In this document: in pieces, positions 17,654 through 28,900 of the stretch
How the letters are laid out: each line of letters starts with the position of its first letter
Numbering within the stretch: the stretch's first letter is position 1
Assembly: GCA_041399065.1 (NCBI GenBank)
Contig: JAWKTN010000004.1
Location: 62,001 to 126,000 of the forward strand
DNA from: JAGQPD01 sp020426865
GTDB taxonomy: Bacteria > Planctomycetota > Planctomycetia > Pirellulales > Pirellulaceae
Direction of reading: 5' to 3'
DNA: 64,000 bases
Made by a program: the position numbers and the translations under genes
Notes under the pieces: generated by a model
What the model was told of the DNA's origin: nothing
Database searches by the model: none
What the model saw: only the letters and a program-made list of their open reading frames with translations

Positions 17654-18651
17654 GCATCTCTGAGCGCATTCGGCGAATCATATCGCCGTCACCAGTTGAA
17701 GACACAAGTTGGAAAGTCGCTTCAATTTCGCTGCTTCTATTAGCGTTTTCGCTGGTTCATCTTATTCGTGTTTCGACCGTAGCGCAGGAATTGGATGTTG
17801 ACGGCAGCACACAGAATCATTCGGGTACGATGGGATACGTGACCGACGACAAGACCTATTTTATCGCGCCGGTCACCACCGACCTTCAGAGAACAGTTCT
17901 TGGAATTGATGACGCGGTCGCGTACGCCAGCATAGATTGCCGTTCCTTTGTTGCTCAAGATGGCACTACGGTGCGAGTTGACAAATTTGATTTTGATGAT
18001 TTTCAAATCCGGTTAAATGATGTGGCACCTCGCGCTGGTGCAGGCTCTGCCTATTTCAGGCTCGAGTTTGGCGATACACCTATTAATGAAGTAGTCCGCG
18101 CGATGGTTGAGGGCGCCTTTACGAATGCCGCCAAGGACGCTGGCTTCAAAAATGGAAAACCTGTCGTGAACTTCAATCAGGATCCAGACTGGCAATGGCG
18201 GCCTCTTCATCTCGTCCCAGCAACAGCCGAACCCGAGGAGCCCAATCTTGGTGATGATGCTATCAGCGTCTTTCCAGCGCGCACTGCACTTGGGCAGTAT
18301 CTTGTCAATCACCACAAGAATCGTATTGGGCACGGACACGAGATCAACTACTTGATCATAAAACAAGAAATGCTCCCCCATGATGTCGAAACAGCTCTTA
18401 CGGATAGCGAAAAAGCGTCACTTCGCGCAATATTCAAGAAGGTTTCGATCAAAGAACCATCGACGGTACGAGTAGTCGTTCATTTTGAAAGGGTAAGAAA
18501 CTATGAGGAGGCCCAGCGTCTCCCACAGAGCCATGAACAGAGTCCGTTTCAACTAGAACTTGTGCGCGTTATCAAGACGCTTGGATTTGAGAAAGTCATT
18601 GTCGATCTCGTGTACGGTGGGTTAAGTATCGTCGGCTTTGTCTATGATTAG
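17602..18651 (+). pseudogene. M56 membrane protease, 3' part after frameshift
   Basis: Continuation of the gene at 16775 in the -1 frame; the homologous reading begins at about 17582 with YAEALLSVGTAG. It holds the end of the protease domain (GIGISERIRRI), a final membrane segment (KVASISLLLLAFSLVHLIRV) and a predicted external domain of about 270 residues with no recognised family. That domain differs from the carboxypeptidase-regulatory repeats of the paralogue at 11946-15524, suggesting a different stimulus. Rejoined, the protein would have about 625 residues. Confidence 0.7.
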
Positions 18652-18810
18652 GCCGCTCGACGATCATGGACGAGTGGGCTGGCTTTGCAAGTAAGTACGA
18701 CGCGGCCTCCCTGCACCGAGTGCAGACATCCCTGTTTGTATTTATGGTAGCATGGTAGCGTGCTCCGATATAAGAGGCTGACAAACGACCCCTTTCAATA
18801 AAATACAATG

Positions 18811-19023
18811 TCACGGCATTGTCTCGCTGAGGATTTGATAGCACACGACGGCCGCAGCGATCGTCGTCCAACCGTCAATCATCATTCCCAGACGATCATA
18901 CCTGACGCGCATCCTTCGCAAACCTTTCAACCAACTGATCGACCTCTCGACAACCCAACGGACCTTTCCCAATTGGCTTCCATGTGCGTCACCGCGCTTT
19001 CGAATGTGCGGTTCCACACCCAA
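18811..19023 (-). pseudogene. IS5-type transposase C-terminal fragment
   Basis: A 70-residue piece with GVEPHIRKRGDAHGSQLGKV and RWVVERSISWLKGLRRMRVR, the end of IS5-group DDE transposases including the catalytic Glu (VVERxxxW). The first two catalytic Asp regions are missing. It is a decayed copy. Confidence 0.8.
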
Positions 19024-19186
19024 CCAGGCCCAAGACTAGCGAAGGCACAATGAAGTGCCTTCTGTCGGTGAATGCGGAACGTAAGACTCTATCCATTCTC
19101 CCCAATCCACCCTGGGGTGGACCCCAAACATCGATCTTTCGACGCGCCAGATTCTTTCCATATTTTCGTACCGCTGGTCCAACGAA

Positions 19187-19507
19187 GTGATGCATTATGA
19201 CTGCAAGCAGCACATGGGCCTGGAGGACCCAGCCAACCGAGTTCCTCAGGCGGTCGAGCGAACCGCACCCATGTCGATGTTCTTGTACAGCCTGACGATC
19301 GTCTGGTTTGCGACCGAAGGCCACGCCGATTTGCAGTTCCCTCACCGGCCGTGGTACACTCGCAAGTCCGAACCGAGCTTCGCTGACATGCTCACTACAT
19401 TACGGCGAAAAAGCTGGGAAGATCAATTAAAGCCCGTGTCCCTCAAACCGACACCCCAAAACAATTCGCTCGAACTGCTGACCTTCCTCGCGTCCCTCGC
19501 TGGATGA
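19187..19507 (+). pseudogene. DDE transposase C-terminal fragment
   Basis: About 106 residues ending a DDE transposase: GLEDPANRVPQAVERTAPMS, LYSLTIVWFA, then FPHRPWYTRKSEPSFADMLT. I know this ending from transposases common in planctomycetes but cannot fix the IS family. The N-terminal two thirds is absent. It faces the IS5 fragment on the opposite strand. Confidence 0.65.
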
Positions 19508-19611
19508 CGGCGGAAAAGTGCAAAACTGGAACTAAGCGATGCGGCCGTTCCGCAAGGAAAGCGTCGTGAGGCGAAAACTACTTTAACCGGTATCGAATTG
19601 GAGGAATTGTC

Positions 19612-20340
19612 ATGAAAACCCAACGTACTGTGTATACGGCAAATCTGTTGTTAGTTGCATTTGCAATTAGCGCGGCAATTGCGCAAGAATCAGATGTGCA
19701 TGTAATAATGCCGAACAGCTATCGTGCTTCCTGTCCATCAAACCTCTTACGCACCATCGAGGACGAAGATGTTCAGACCGAACTACGACTTACTATGGAA
19801 CAAGTTGAAAAGATCTCCGTGATCGCTAGAACGCTGAAGGAAAATGCACTACCCGGAAAGCCTGACGGGAGGATAATACAGCAGAAAATTGAAGAATTCT
19901 ACGAGAAACGTCGTCTTTGGGTAAATAAGAGTGTCAGGCGGGAATATGAAGCGCTGAATGATGTGTTAACACCTAGCCAAATGAAGCGATTAATGGAGAT
20001 ACATATTCAATTCGCGGGGGTCGTGGCGTTGACAACAGATGAGGTAGCCCGGGCTTGTGGACTTACGGTTCATGAGCAAGATGTAGTTTCGAAAGCCTAT
20101 CGAGAAGCAATGACGACATCAAGGATGCGACTTCATCAACGCGATCGCAATAAACAAATAAGTCCACTAGCGGCACGTGAGGAGGCAGAAAAAATGGTCG
20201 AAGACCACGTTCTCGACGTGCTAACCGAAGCCCAACGCGCGAGATTTGGTGAAATCAAGGGCTTGCCTTGGAACATAGCGAAGGCAAGGCATTCGAGCAG
20301 TGTCGAATCCTCGGATATCGACGTGGAGCATGACGAGTGA
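19612..20340 (+). CDS. Exported LTxxQ-motif protein (Spy/CpxP-like)
   Basis: 242-residue protein with a signal peptide (about 1-24, ending AIAQ). Three LTxxQ-type motifs (LRLTMEQVEKI, LTPSQMKRLMEI, LTEAQRARFGEI) lie in predicted alpha-helices, as in the periplasmic Spy/CpxP family and in many planctomycete exported proteins. Such proteins are linked to envelope stress or metal sensing, but this one has no partner genes to confirm it. GGAGG lies seven bases before the ATG. It is an intact gene between IS relics, so it may be cargo or simply a survivor. Confidence 0.72.
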   Translation: MKTQRTVYTANLLLVAFAISAAIAQESDVHVIMPNSYRASCPSNLLRTIEDEDVQTELRLTMEQVEKISVIARTLKENALPGKPDGRIIQQKIEEFYEKRRLWVNKSVRREYEALNDVLTPSQMKRLMEIHIQFAGVVALTTDEVARACGLTVHEQDVVSKAYREAMTTSRMRLHQRDRNKQISPLAAREEAEKMVEDHVLDVLTEAQRARFGEIKGLPWNIAKARHSSSVESSDIDVEHDE

Positions 20341-20488
20341 CTCCCTTTCCGCACATGTCCGATTCATTTTCTCCGAATTTCTGACGTGTGACCGCAGAAT
20401 GGCACAATGGTAGTTGTGCGTGTCCTTCCGACAGGTGTGTTATGCCCGCCGGCACCGCGACGCGATTGTTCCGTTGCTTCCGTTGGTC

Positions 20489-20878
20489 CTATCGTCCGTA
20501 TTCGTTTGGCGCAAATCCTAGCAAGCTGAGTACGTTCCGTTGCGCTTTATTTAGTGTGGTGACAAGCGTCTCCTTTGAGTTTCCTTTGCACAATTCATGT
20601 AACTGAACAGGTTCGAGTAGATCGACGACACGGCGTGTCGTCGGCGCCTTACACGGGCGACCCTCGGGATACAAAGGCAGATCGTCGGTTTTGCGTTTCT
20701 TCATTTGTAATCGTAGTTCTCGCTCAAGCAGTGTTTGCACGATGAGGGCGAAGAAGTAGACACCTAGCAGCGCCTGAATGCGGGCAACGTCCTTTAAAAA
20801 CACGGGCGCCACGGCAAAGTCGTTCTTGAATTGCGAGAACCGTTTTTCCACAAACGGCTGCCGCTTGTAAGCTCGCAC
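20489..20878 (-). pseudogene. IS1634-type transposase C-terminal fragment
   Basis: About 129 residues: YKRQPFVEKRFSQFKNDFAV, then ARIQALLGVYFFALIVQTLL and a NVLSLLGFAPNEYGR end. This is the C-terminal part of IS1634-family transposases, including the last catalytic Glu (EKRFSQFK). The N-terminal catalytic part is missing. Its upstream edge at about 20880 joins the truncated SBBP gene directly. Confidence 0.75.
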
Positions 20879-21984
20879 AGCATCCCATTGGAATCAAATG
20901 TTGCGATAAATGCGTCGTAATTCCCCTGATTCGGCCCGGCAAAAGATCCAAGCGTTCGACCAGCAACATAGACGTGTCCCATGCCATCGTAGGCGATGCC
21001 GATGGGATTCTCATTCTTGCTAGTACCGAATTGTCGCAGCCAAATGACATTTCCCTCTGCGTCAAGCCTGCCGATAAATCCGTCCTCGCCGCCAAATACG
21101 TCTTCGCCGAGCTTTCCAGTCGTTGTTCCGGTTATATAGACGTTGCCTTGCGTGTCCAACGTCAGGTTCTCAGCGAAGTCGATTCCAGAAGTGCCAAATT
21201 GCCTTGTCCATACCTCTGTACCCGACGCATCGTACTTTGCGACGAAAACGTCCTCGCGGCCAAGAAACAGATTCGTTCCACCGAAACTTCCGTCGGTAGT
21301 CCCCACGACGAAGACATTGCCGAAATTGTCAGCGGCGATCCCTGTTCCGTAGTCATCTAAGTCGCTACCAAATTGTCGAACCCATTGTTGAGCACCTGAT
21401 GTGTCGTACTTGGCAAGAAAGCCGTCCCAACCAACGTGTTTGGTCCCGACCAAGTCACTGGTTGTATACCCAGTCAAAAAGACATCACCTCGATCGTTTA
21501 CGGCTGAAGCAGTGCCAAAGTCACGGTCCATCCCACCGACTTGTCGCGTCCAAACAACGTCGCCCGCACTGTCGTACTTGCGCACGAAAGCATCTTCTTG
21601 ACCAGAATTTGGGCCATTGAGTGACAGATCGGTCGTACTTGCTATGTACGAATTGCCCAGTCCGTCCGCAGCAATCCCGTTATTAGCGTCACTCGTATTC
21701 GTAACCGCGGCAATGTTCCACTGCAGCGTGCCTGAAGAGTCGTACTTCGAAAGAGCAATATCCTTCTGAGAACCTTGGTTGTTGGTAGTGCTAGAGACAA
21801 AAACGTCTCCACGAGCATTCGCGGCAACGCCACGTGCGGAAGTATCGTCTGCGGGGCCAAACTGCCGTAGCCAGGAAAACTCTGTCGAGGGCAACGAGCC
21901 ACAGCAAGCTTGTTGCACCAAACCTAGCGTCATCAATGTCATAGCAAAGAGTCGGCATTTCCCGAGTCGTCGATAGATAGCCAT
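20794..21984 (-). pseudogene. SBBP beta-propeller protein truncated by IS remnant
   Basis: An exported protein (signal peptide about 1-28, ending QQACCG) made of SBBP-type beta-propeller repeats of about 50 residues: FVRKYDSAGDVVWTRQVG, FLAKYDTSGAQQWVRQFG, FVAKYDASGTEVWTRQFG and so on, each followed by GNVYITGTT-like strands. At least six repeats are intact. After DAFIATFDSNGM (about 20880) the frame enters the transposase remnant on the same strand and ends out of frame with it. The lost C-terminus would normally carry further repeats or a sorting tail. The chimeric ORF is 396 residues. Confidence 0.8.
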
Positions 21985-22965
21985 TAGCAGTCGCCGAGTT
22001 GGAGGTCATGGTTGATTGAATATGTCATTATTGTGATATTGGGACGTCGCGGAATCAACTCATTAATTGGGTGTGTCCGACCAAAGGTACGAAAACCGTC
22101 AATCGGAAAAGTCGCAAGTTCGTGGTGATAAACAACTTAAGGGTCCGACCACGCCCCCATTTGTTACGGTGTCTCGGCCCGTGCTTCATGTGGCTCGAAC
22201 TTCTTACAACGGAAAGTTTTGCATTAATCAAGTTGACGGATTTCGTACCCTTGTTCGCTTTCGCCCGGGCTATTCCCGAGTTTACTTCAGCCTTGCTGGC
22301 CTTTCTCGCTTTCGTGACTGCTGGACTTCTTCTCAAACATTGCGCGGAACGAACCAGGTAGACGTCGAGAGCCTAGTGCTTTGTTCCCATTGGGAATTAG
22401 GATACGGCGAACCGCGTAGCCTCTCCCAGACCCTCACATGTGAGGGTCTGGGAGAGGCGGCAAAAAACGGTGCACCCTAATTCCCAATTGGAACAAAGCA
22501 CTAGCGAAACCCGTTGAATCCAGGAGATTTGGCGAGACGAAAGTGATCGTCGTGCCTACTAGGTTCATTCGTCGCTCTAGCAGCTGTGAAACAACAAGGT
22601 TCGATACTCCCTTATGGCAAGTCGCAACGTGATGTCTAGGCGGCTAACTGCGTAGCTTAATCTGAAGGTCTACTGGACTCTACTCGCTTACTTGCGTCGC
22701 ACTCCGAGTCGCAAAGACAATGCCACACTTTTTGGCAGTTGTCTGCGGAAGACGGGACCACTCAAGAAATGCGATATTGTAGCGAGTTCACCCAAATCGA
22801 CACAGTTCTCGACGGCCTCCGGCAGGAACTGTGTCGTTCGTTGACTGGACTATGGTAGTGTCACTATAATTGTCCCCGGGGACAACGCCAACCGGAAGCG
22901 AACAGCACCGATGGCCGACAGCCAGTATCAGGGGAAAGCAGCAGCCAAGAAGCTGCAGGAGTGGC
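21985..22965. other. Gene-free spacer with MITE-like element
   Basis: About 980 bp without a supported gene. A hydrophobic plus-strand ORF (22071-22361) and an opposing basic ORF overlap each other, and neither is convincing. The 132-bp palindromic element at 22373-22504 lies here. The last 100 bases lead into the giant FG-GAP gene. Confidence 0.5.
22373..22504. mobile_element. 132-bp palindromic MITE-like element, copy 2
   Basis: Reverse-orientation copy of the element at 11564-11695, identical at all 132 positions by eye. CTAG at both ends, 29-bp inverted repeats with one mismatch, and a perfect 40-bp palindrome at 22419-22458. Identity across 10.8 kb means recent movement or ongoing gene conversion. 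The pair could invert the 10.7 kb between them. Confidence 0.85.
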
Positions 22966-25900
22966 ATGATGATTATTGGTCGTGGGTCGGCGAACGTGCG
23001 CAAGCGTCATCGCAACATCAACTTAGCGGACCCATTGCGAGTTGAGGTACTCGAAGACCGTTGCTTATTGGCGATTTCAAGTTCCAGTTGGCTCGATACC
23101 TCGAACCGTGAGGTATTCGAGGCGACGAGCCCCCTCCCCGTAATTGAGTCGGTTTCTGACGGCGTTGACCTATCGATCGAATTGCAACGGGGTTCGCCCA
23201 ATGCAATTGAATCCTTCGAACAAACGTATTCTGTGAGCGTTTCCAACGACGGGACCGTATCGATTGTTGACGCCCATGTCTTCGTGACCTTTCCCAAAAC
23301 GTATTCCAATTTTCACGTTACCGCGATAACGCCGTTCGATGGTGCCACAACCGGTGCTGTGACCGGCTTGATCTCGGAATCGTTTGCGACAGCGGTCAGC
23401 CTGCCGGTGGGGAGTACACTAGTGTTTGTATTTTCCATGTCGGTGGGAGACCGTTCCACGGTAGAACGGGCGTCATCGACGATCGACCAAACGGTAGCGC
23501 GCGTCGACGTACCAACCACATACGATGCGGACGTCAATCCCAACAACAACCGTCGCACTGACTCTGTGTCGTCGTTTGTATCAAGTAGTGGCGGAACCCT
23601 GCAATTCGCCGCCGAGGAAGCATCCGCGCCGCAGTTCCTGGGTGACGACTTCGCCTTTGGCGACGTAAATGGAGATGGCGAGCGCGACCTGGTCGTTGTA
23701 GATAGTATAAGCGGCACGCGCGTCTTCGTGCGTGATGGGGACGATTTGAATCTCGCGATTACGTTTGCTGATAGCTCGCGGCGAGTACGCTTAGCAGATG
23801 TCAATAACGATGGTCACCTCGATATTGTTTCTGCGATTGGCAATACTCTGACCGTGCGACGGAATCTGGGCGACGGAACATTTGAGGGAGCGACAACGAC
23901 CAACGTCAGCACGGGAATTACTGATATCTTCGTGGCCGATTTTACCAATGATGGCTGGCTTGACGTCATCACGTTGTCAGAGAATTCTCTGAATCGACTA
24001 TTCGTCAATCAAGGTGGGGACAGATTTTCCAACTCCGGCGGTGCAGGTGCGAATGGACGCGACCTTGGCATCGGGGATTTGGACGGGGACGGGGACGCCG
24101 ATATCGCAGTAGTCTCACCGTTGGGAGTGCAGCCATATCTAAATCGCAATGGCACGTTTTCCGCATTTGGACCTCGAATCACTGGCACGGAGTTTTACAG
24201 TGTTGCTGTCGGTGATGTTGACGCCGACGGTGACCTCGATTTGATAGCTGCCGGTGGCGTTTCAACCAGGGTATTTGCGAATAACGGAAGAGCGTCGTTT
24301 CAGGAAGGCGAGATACCCGCGATCTCTGAATCTGGGGAGTTCGTGAGGCTGGCGGACTTTGATGGCGACGGTGATCTGGACGTGGCGTTTGCACGCAGTG
24401 ATCGTGAGCAGTTTCTCGCGGTGTGGATGAATGACGGCCACGGCATCTATTCGGAAGGCGAGCCGTTCGTAGTCCCCCATCGATCTGCTACTCGGATATA
24501 TGTCGAGGATCTTGACGGTGACAGTGATCTAGATCTTTTGTTTACGGGCGGTGGTGGCGGCTACAACCAGGTAGCCTACAACGGAAATATGGACGTGACG
24601 GTGCAATATAGCGCAGACGTATCCGCGGCGTCCCCGGGTGCGGTGATACCGGTGCAATTGACCGTTGCGAATAGTCTTGGTGACACGGAAGTTGAATCAG
24701 CGTCGTTGCGGTTAGACTTATTGGGTATTGCTGGCTCGCTGCAGTTGCTTGGCGTTGACGCAAGTGGCGGCGCTCATACCGACGCGATTCCCGGCGGTCT
24801 GTCGTCTGGTTGGTCGGATCCGATCTATCTTCCGGTCGGTGCCGAGCTGCGCTACTCGATGCAATTGACGATACCATCGGAAATTCCACCGAATTCGACC
24901 CACGAACTATTCGTCGAGTTGGCGGCGGAAGTGCATTTTGACTTGGAGGCGGACGACGGAAGTCCCCAATCCAATCATGACTCGTTGTTCTTTACGGTTA
25001 CAAGAACGTCCGTGATGAATTCCGGGCTGTTTATTCGTGGTGATTTGATTGGAGACGATGTGCGGCGCGTCGACACTGGTGATATCGACGGTGACGGAGA
25101 TCTCGATCTCTTCCTCAGTCACAATGGCAGGTCCGTGACGTTGTGGCGGAATGATGACGGTCAGTTTCTGCAGACCGAACCGGGACCCGGCGTATTGTTT
25201 GCCGACAATATCGCATTGGGTGACTTGGATCGAGACGGCGATTTGGATGTGGTGACCGCCTCTCGAACCCATGCAACAATCTTGCTCAATGATGGTTCAG
25301 GGCTATTTGTATTTCAGTCAACGATCGAAACGTCCAACGGCGTCGCAGAAGTAGTAATCGGCGATCTCGACGGAGATGGTTTTGCGGATATCTTTCTGGA
25401 AGACGGGGAACGGAATGCGTGGTTCAACGATGGTCAAGGGAACTTTGCCGGCCGCAATGTCACGGTGCCTGCGTACAATTGGGGGGATATCGACGGCGAC
25501 GGAGATATCGATTCAGTTACTGCACGTACTGCGTACCTGAATACTGGACGAGGATCATTCGTCGCCGAAATCATCCCCACTGGTAGCGACACCGGCAATT
25601 CTGCCATCGGGGACGTTGATGGAGACGGAGATTTGGACATCTTCGTGGTTCACCGTTACGCCGCGCGCAGCTTTGTGCTTCTTAACGACGGCCAAGGTCG
25701 TTTCACGCGTAGCGGCCAATTGCTTGAGTCTAGCGACAGCGAGTGGGTCGATCTGGCTGATCTTGACGGCGATGGTGACTTGGATGCGTTCGTAGGAAAT
25801 CGATTTTTTTCCAGTTTTATCTACACTAACGACGGAGAAGGAAATTTCTCTGTTAATGGACAGGAATTTGATCCCTACCCCTCCAACGAACAATTTCCGC

Positions 25901-28900
25901 AGGCATTCCTTCATCTGGCGGACATGAACGCCGATGGTCGGGTGGACGTATTGACGCGGACCGCTGATGGCAAGCTATTAATTTGGGAGAACACGGATGC
26001 CTCAGATACCGTCGACCTGGCCATCGACGCAACGACGACTCAAGCATTCGTACGCGAAGGTGATGAGCAAGTCTACTCGGTGACTGTGATGAATCTTGGG
26101 AAACAGGCGGTCGACGAAGCAACGGTGGCCATCCGCCTGACAAACACGAGTGAGAATTCACTGCTCGCTGTCGACCTGTCGCCGGGCACCGGTTCTGCAG
26201 CCGTGGTCGGATCGATCAACGGCGAGTATCTAACAGATACTGTAAGTCTTGCCCCCGGTGCAACGATCGTCTATCAACTTCGTGGCACAGCGCCGGATGT
26301 CCATTCGCAGGATTCAACCGACTGGCCGCTTGTGAGCGTCAGTGCAAGTGTGAGCGACGAGCATATCGACTTCAATAGGCATGACAATACCGCGTCGTAT
26401 GTACAAAAGGTAGTGCCACGTGTCACCGACGGAAGCGTCCGTTTTCTTGCGGAATCGCTTCCGACAAGAGATAATCGGTTGGCCGGTGTGGCCGATCTGG
26501 ATGGCGATGGCGATCTCGACGCATTGTTGAATGTAGTCAACACGGCACTTGTCGTTTGGAAGAATGACGGCGAGGCTCGTTTCACTCCGGCTGACGATAG
26601 CCTACCCGTATCAGGTATCCCTGCGTTAGGCGACCTGGACGGAGATGGCGACGTGGACCTCTTTCTCCCTGTACGGTTCGGGTATCAAACGTGGCTCAAC
26701 GATGGAACGGGAGGCTTTTCGGCTATGCCAGAGCTTTTTGAACAATTCGCCGCACACGCCGTACCCAGATTGGCCGACTTCGATGGCGACGGCGATTTAG
26801 ACGCCTTGGGAGTGGGTGACTATACCTATGTCTGGCTCAACGACGGAACGGGGCGTTTCGTTGCCCAACCAGGTCTCACCATGACCCAGTCGGCGCAGTA
26901 CGCCGAGATTGCGGATTTCGATAACGACGGCGATTTGGATGTTTGGTCCGGCGCGATTCTCCTCAACGATGGGCGCGGCCGCCTAACACCCGATGAACAG
27001 GAGCTCCCCCAAGCCAACACGGCAACGGTCGGCGATATCAATGGAGATGGTTTCGACGATTTGATCCTCGCGACATTGAAAGATGGCATGTACGTGCTCG
27101 TAAACGATGGCGCTGGCCGATTTATGCTATCACGACAGTACTTAGCGAACTTGCGAGTAGACAACGTCAGTGTGTTCGACGCGGATGGCGACGGAGACCT
27201 AGATCTCTGGAATAGATTTTTTAATGGGGCAGTATATGAACAGATTTGGCTCAATGACGGAGAAGGGGTATTTAGCCCATCCGTATTCTTGCCCAGTTCG
27301 GCAGGCAATCGACCGGCATTCGGAGATTTCGACGGAGATGGAGATGTCGATATCTTTCAACAGGGTAGTAGTATCAGCGATGGCGCAGTGTTGCTTAATG
27401 CCAACCCGGTCGACCTCAGCGTTGGCCACACGATGGATGGCTCCCTCGCAACCGACGGAGATGTCGTGACACTTCGCACGACCGTCGCCAATTTCGGCAG
27501 CCACGCCACGCGATTCTCCGCGCTCGAGTATCTACTTCCGGACATTCTGAAGGAGGTCCAGCTACTAGAATCGACTATCACTGGTACCGGCATCGTCCAT
27601 ACTCCGACCGGGCCATTGGGAGAGTCACTGTCCTTGTCGTTCGACTTGGCGCCTGGAAGCAGCGCCAGCTTTCTCGTTCAAGCACAGATTTCGGTCTCCA
27701 ATATCGACGTACGTCGTGATCAGGAGTGGTTGACAACGACCGTCCGGGCGCTGCCGGGGTATGGTGAATTCGATTCCAATGCGGCAAATAGCCAGGCAAG
27801 TGAAAGTGACGTGCTATTCGTATTGCCGAGCCAAGGTTCATTTTATTACCGTGCGGCCACCACGCTATGGAATGGCGCCGCTACTGCCGTTGCGGTGGGC
27901 GACGTGGATCTTGATAATGACTCGGACGTGGTAGTTGCGACGTCGGGGCACGAGCTGCTATTGCTAAAGAACGACGGTAGTGGTAAGTGGCTCACTCCGT
28001 CTACGCTGGCAACGGGAATCAACAGTTCGGCATTAACGTTGGCGGATGTCAATGGAGATGGGAAGTTAGACATCATCGTAGCCGACCAGGTGGCGGACAA
28101 CAAAGTGCTTCTGAATTCAGGGGCGGGGCAATTCGGAGCGCCCCGTGCTGTCGGATCGGTCGCCGCGACCACGGATATCGTTGTTCAAGATTTTGATGGC
28201 GATGGTCGCAACGACATTTTCGTTATCAATCGTGGCGTTTCCAATGAATTGTGGCGTAGTTCGGGTAACTTGCTTTGGACAAAGGTCTTCACCGACGATC
28301 TCGACGATGCATCTGTGGCAGCGGTAGCTGGCGACTGGGACAACGACGGCGATTTGGATCTTTTCGTCGTCAACGGTGACGGACAAGTCCACCGCGTCTG
28401 GATGAACGACGGAGCAGGACAGTTCCAATTGGCATCGTCACCCGACGCCGGTGTTCACGAGGCTGCGACACGTGTGTTGGATTTAGAATCTGACGGCGAT
28501 CTGGACATCTTGGTCGTATCGTCCGACGACACCCATCAACTTTTAACTAACGACGGAACGGGGATATTCACAGCAACTGATTCCTCGGTACTTCCCCAGA
28601 TCGGAGCAAATCGCGTCGAAGTCTTAGACGCCGACGCAGATGGCTATTTCGACCTGTTGCTGCAGAGCGAGCAAGGCATCACATTGGCAATGAATGATGG
28701 AACAGGCAATTTTGGACGCCATGTGACATTTGCCACACAGCACTTTGCTGGAGATATTGCGATCGGCGACTTTGATCGTGACGGCGATTGGGATTTGCTT
28801 GTGGCTGGTAACATCTTACGGGTATTTGAAAACACGCCAGCTCTATTGGCGGACTACAACTTCAATGGCATAGTTGACGCTGCCGATTATACAATTTGGA

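Larger units (their letters stand above)
18652..19611. other. Insertion-sequence relic zone
   Basis: This stretch lacks intact genes. It holds two transposase remnants on opposite strands (18811-19023 and 19187-19507). The remaining bases show nothing I can assign. Confidence 0.6.

Noticed and set aside
22055..22361. Overlapping ORFs on both strands before the MITE-like element
   Set aside because: One is very basic, the other hydrophobic; they are complements of each other and neither has a ribosome site or family match.
23650..28850. Many short near-repeats (gacggcgacgg-like), considered as CRISPR or minisatellite
   Set aside because: They are in frame and encode the FG-GAP calcium loops; spacing varies with the protein repeat.
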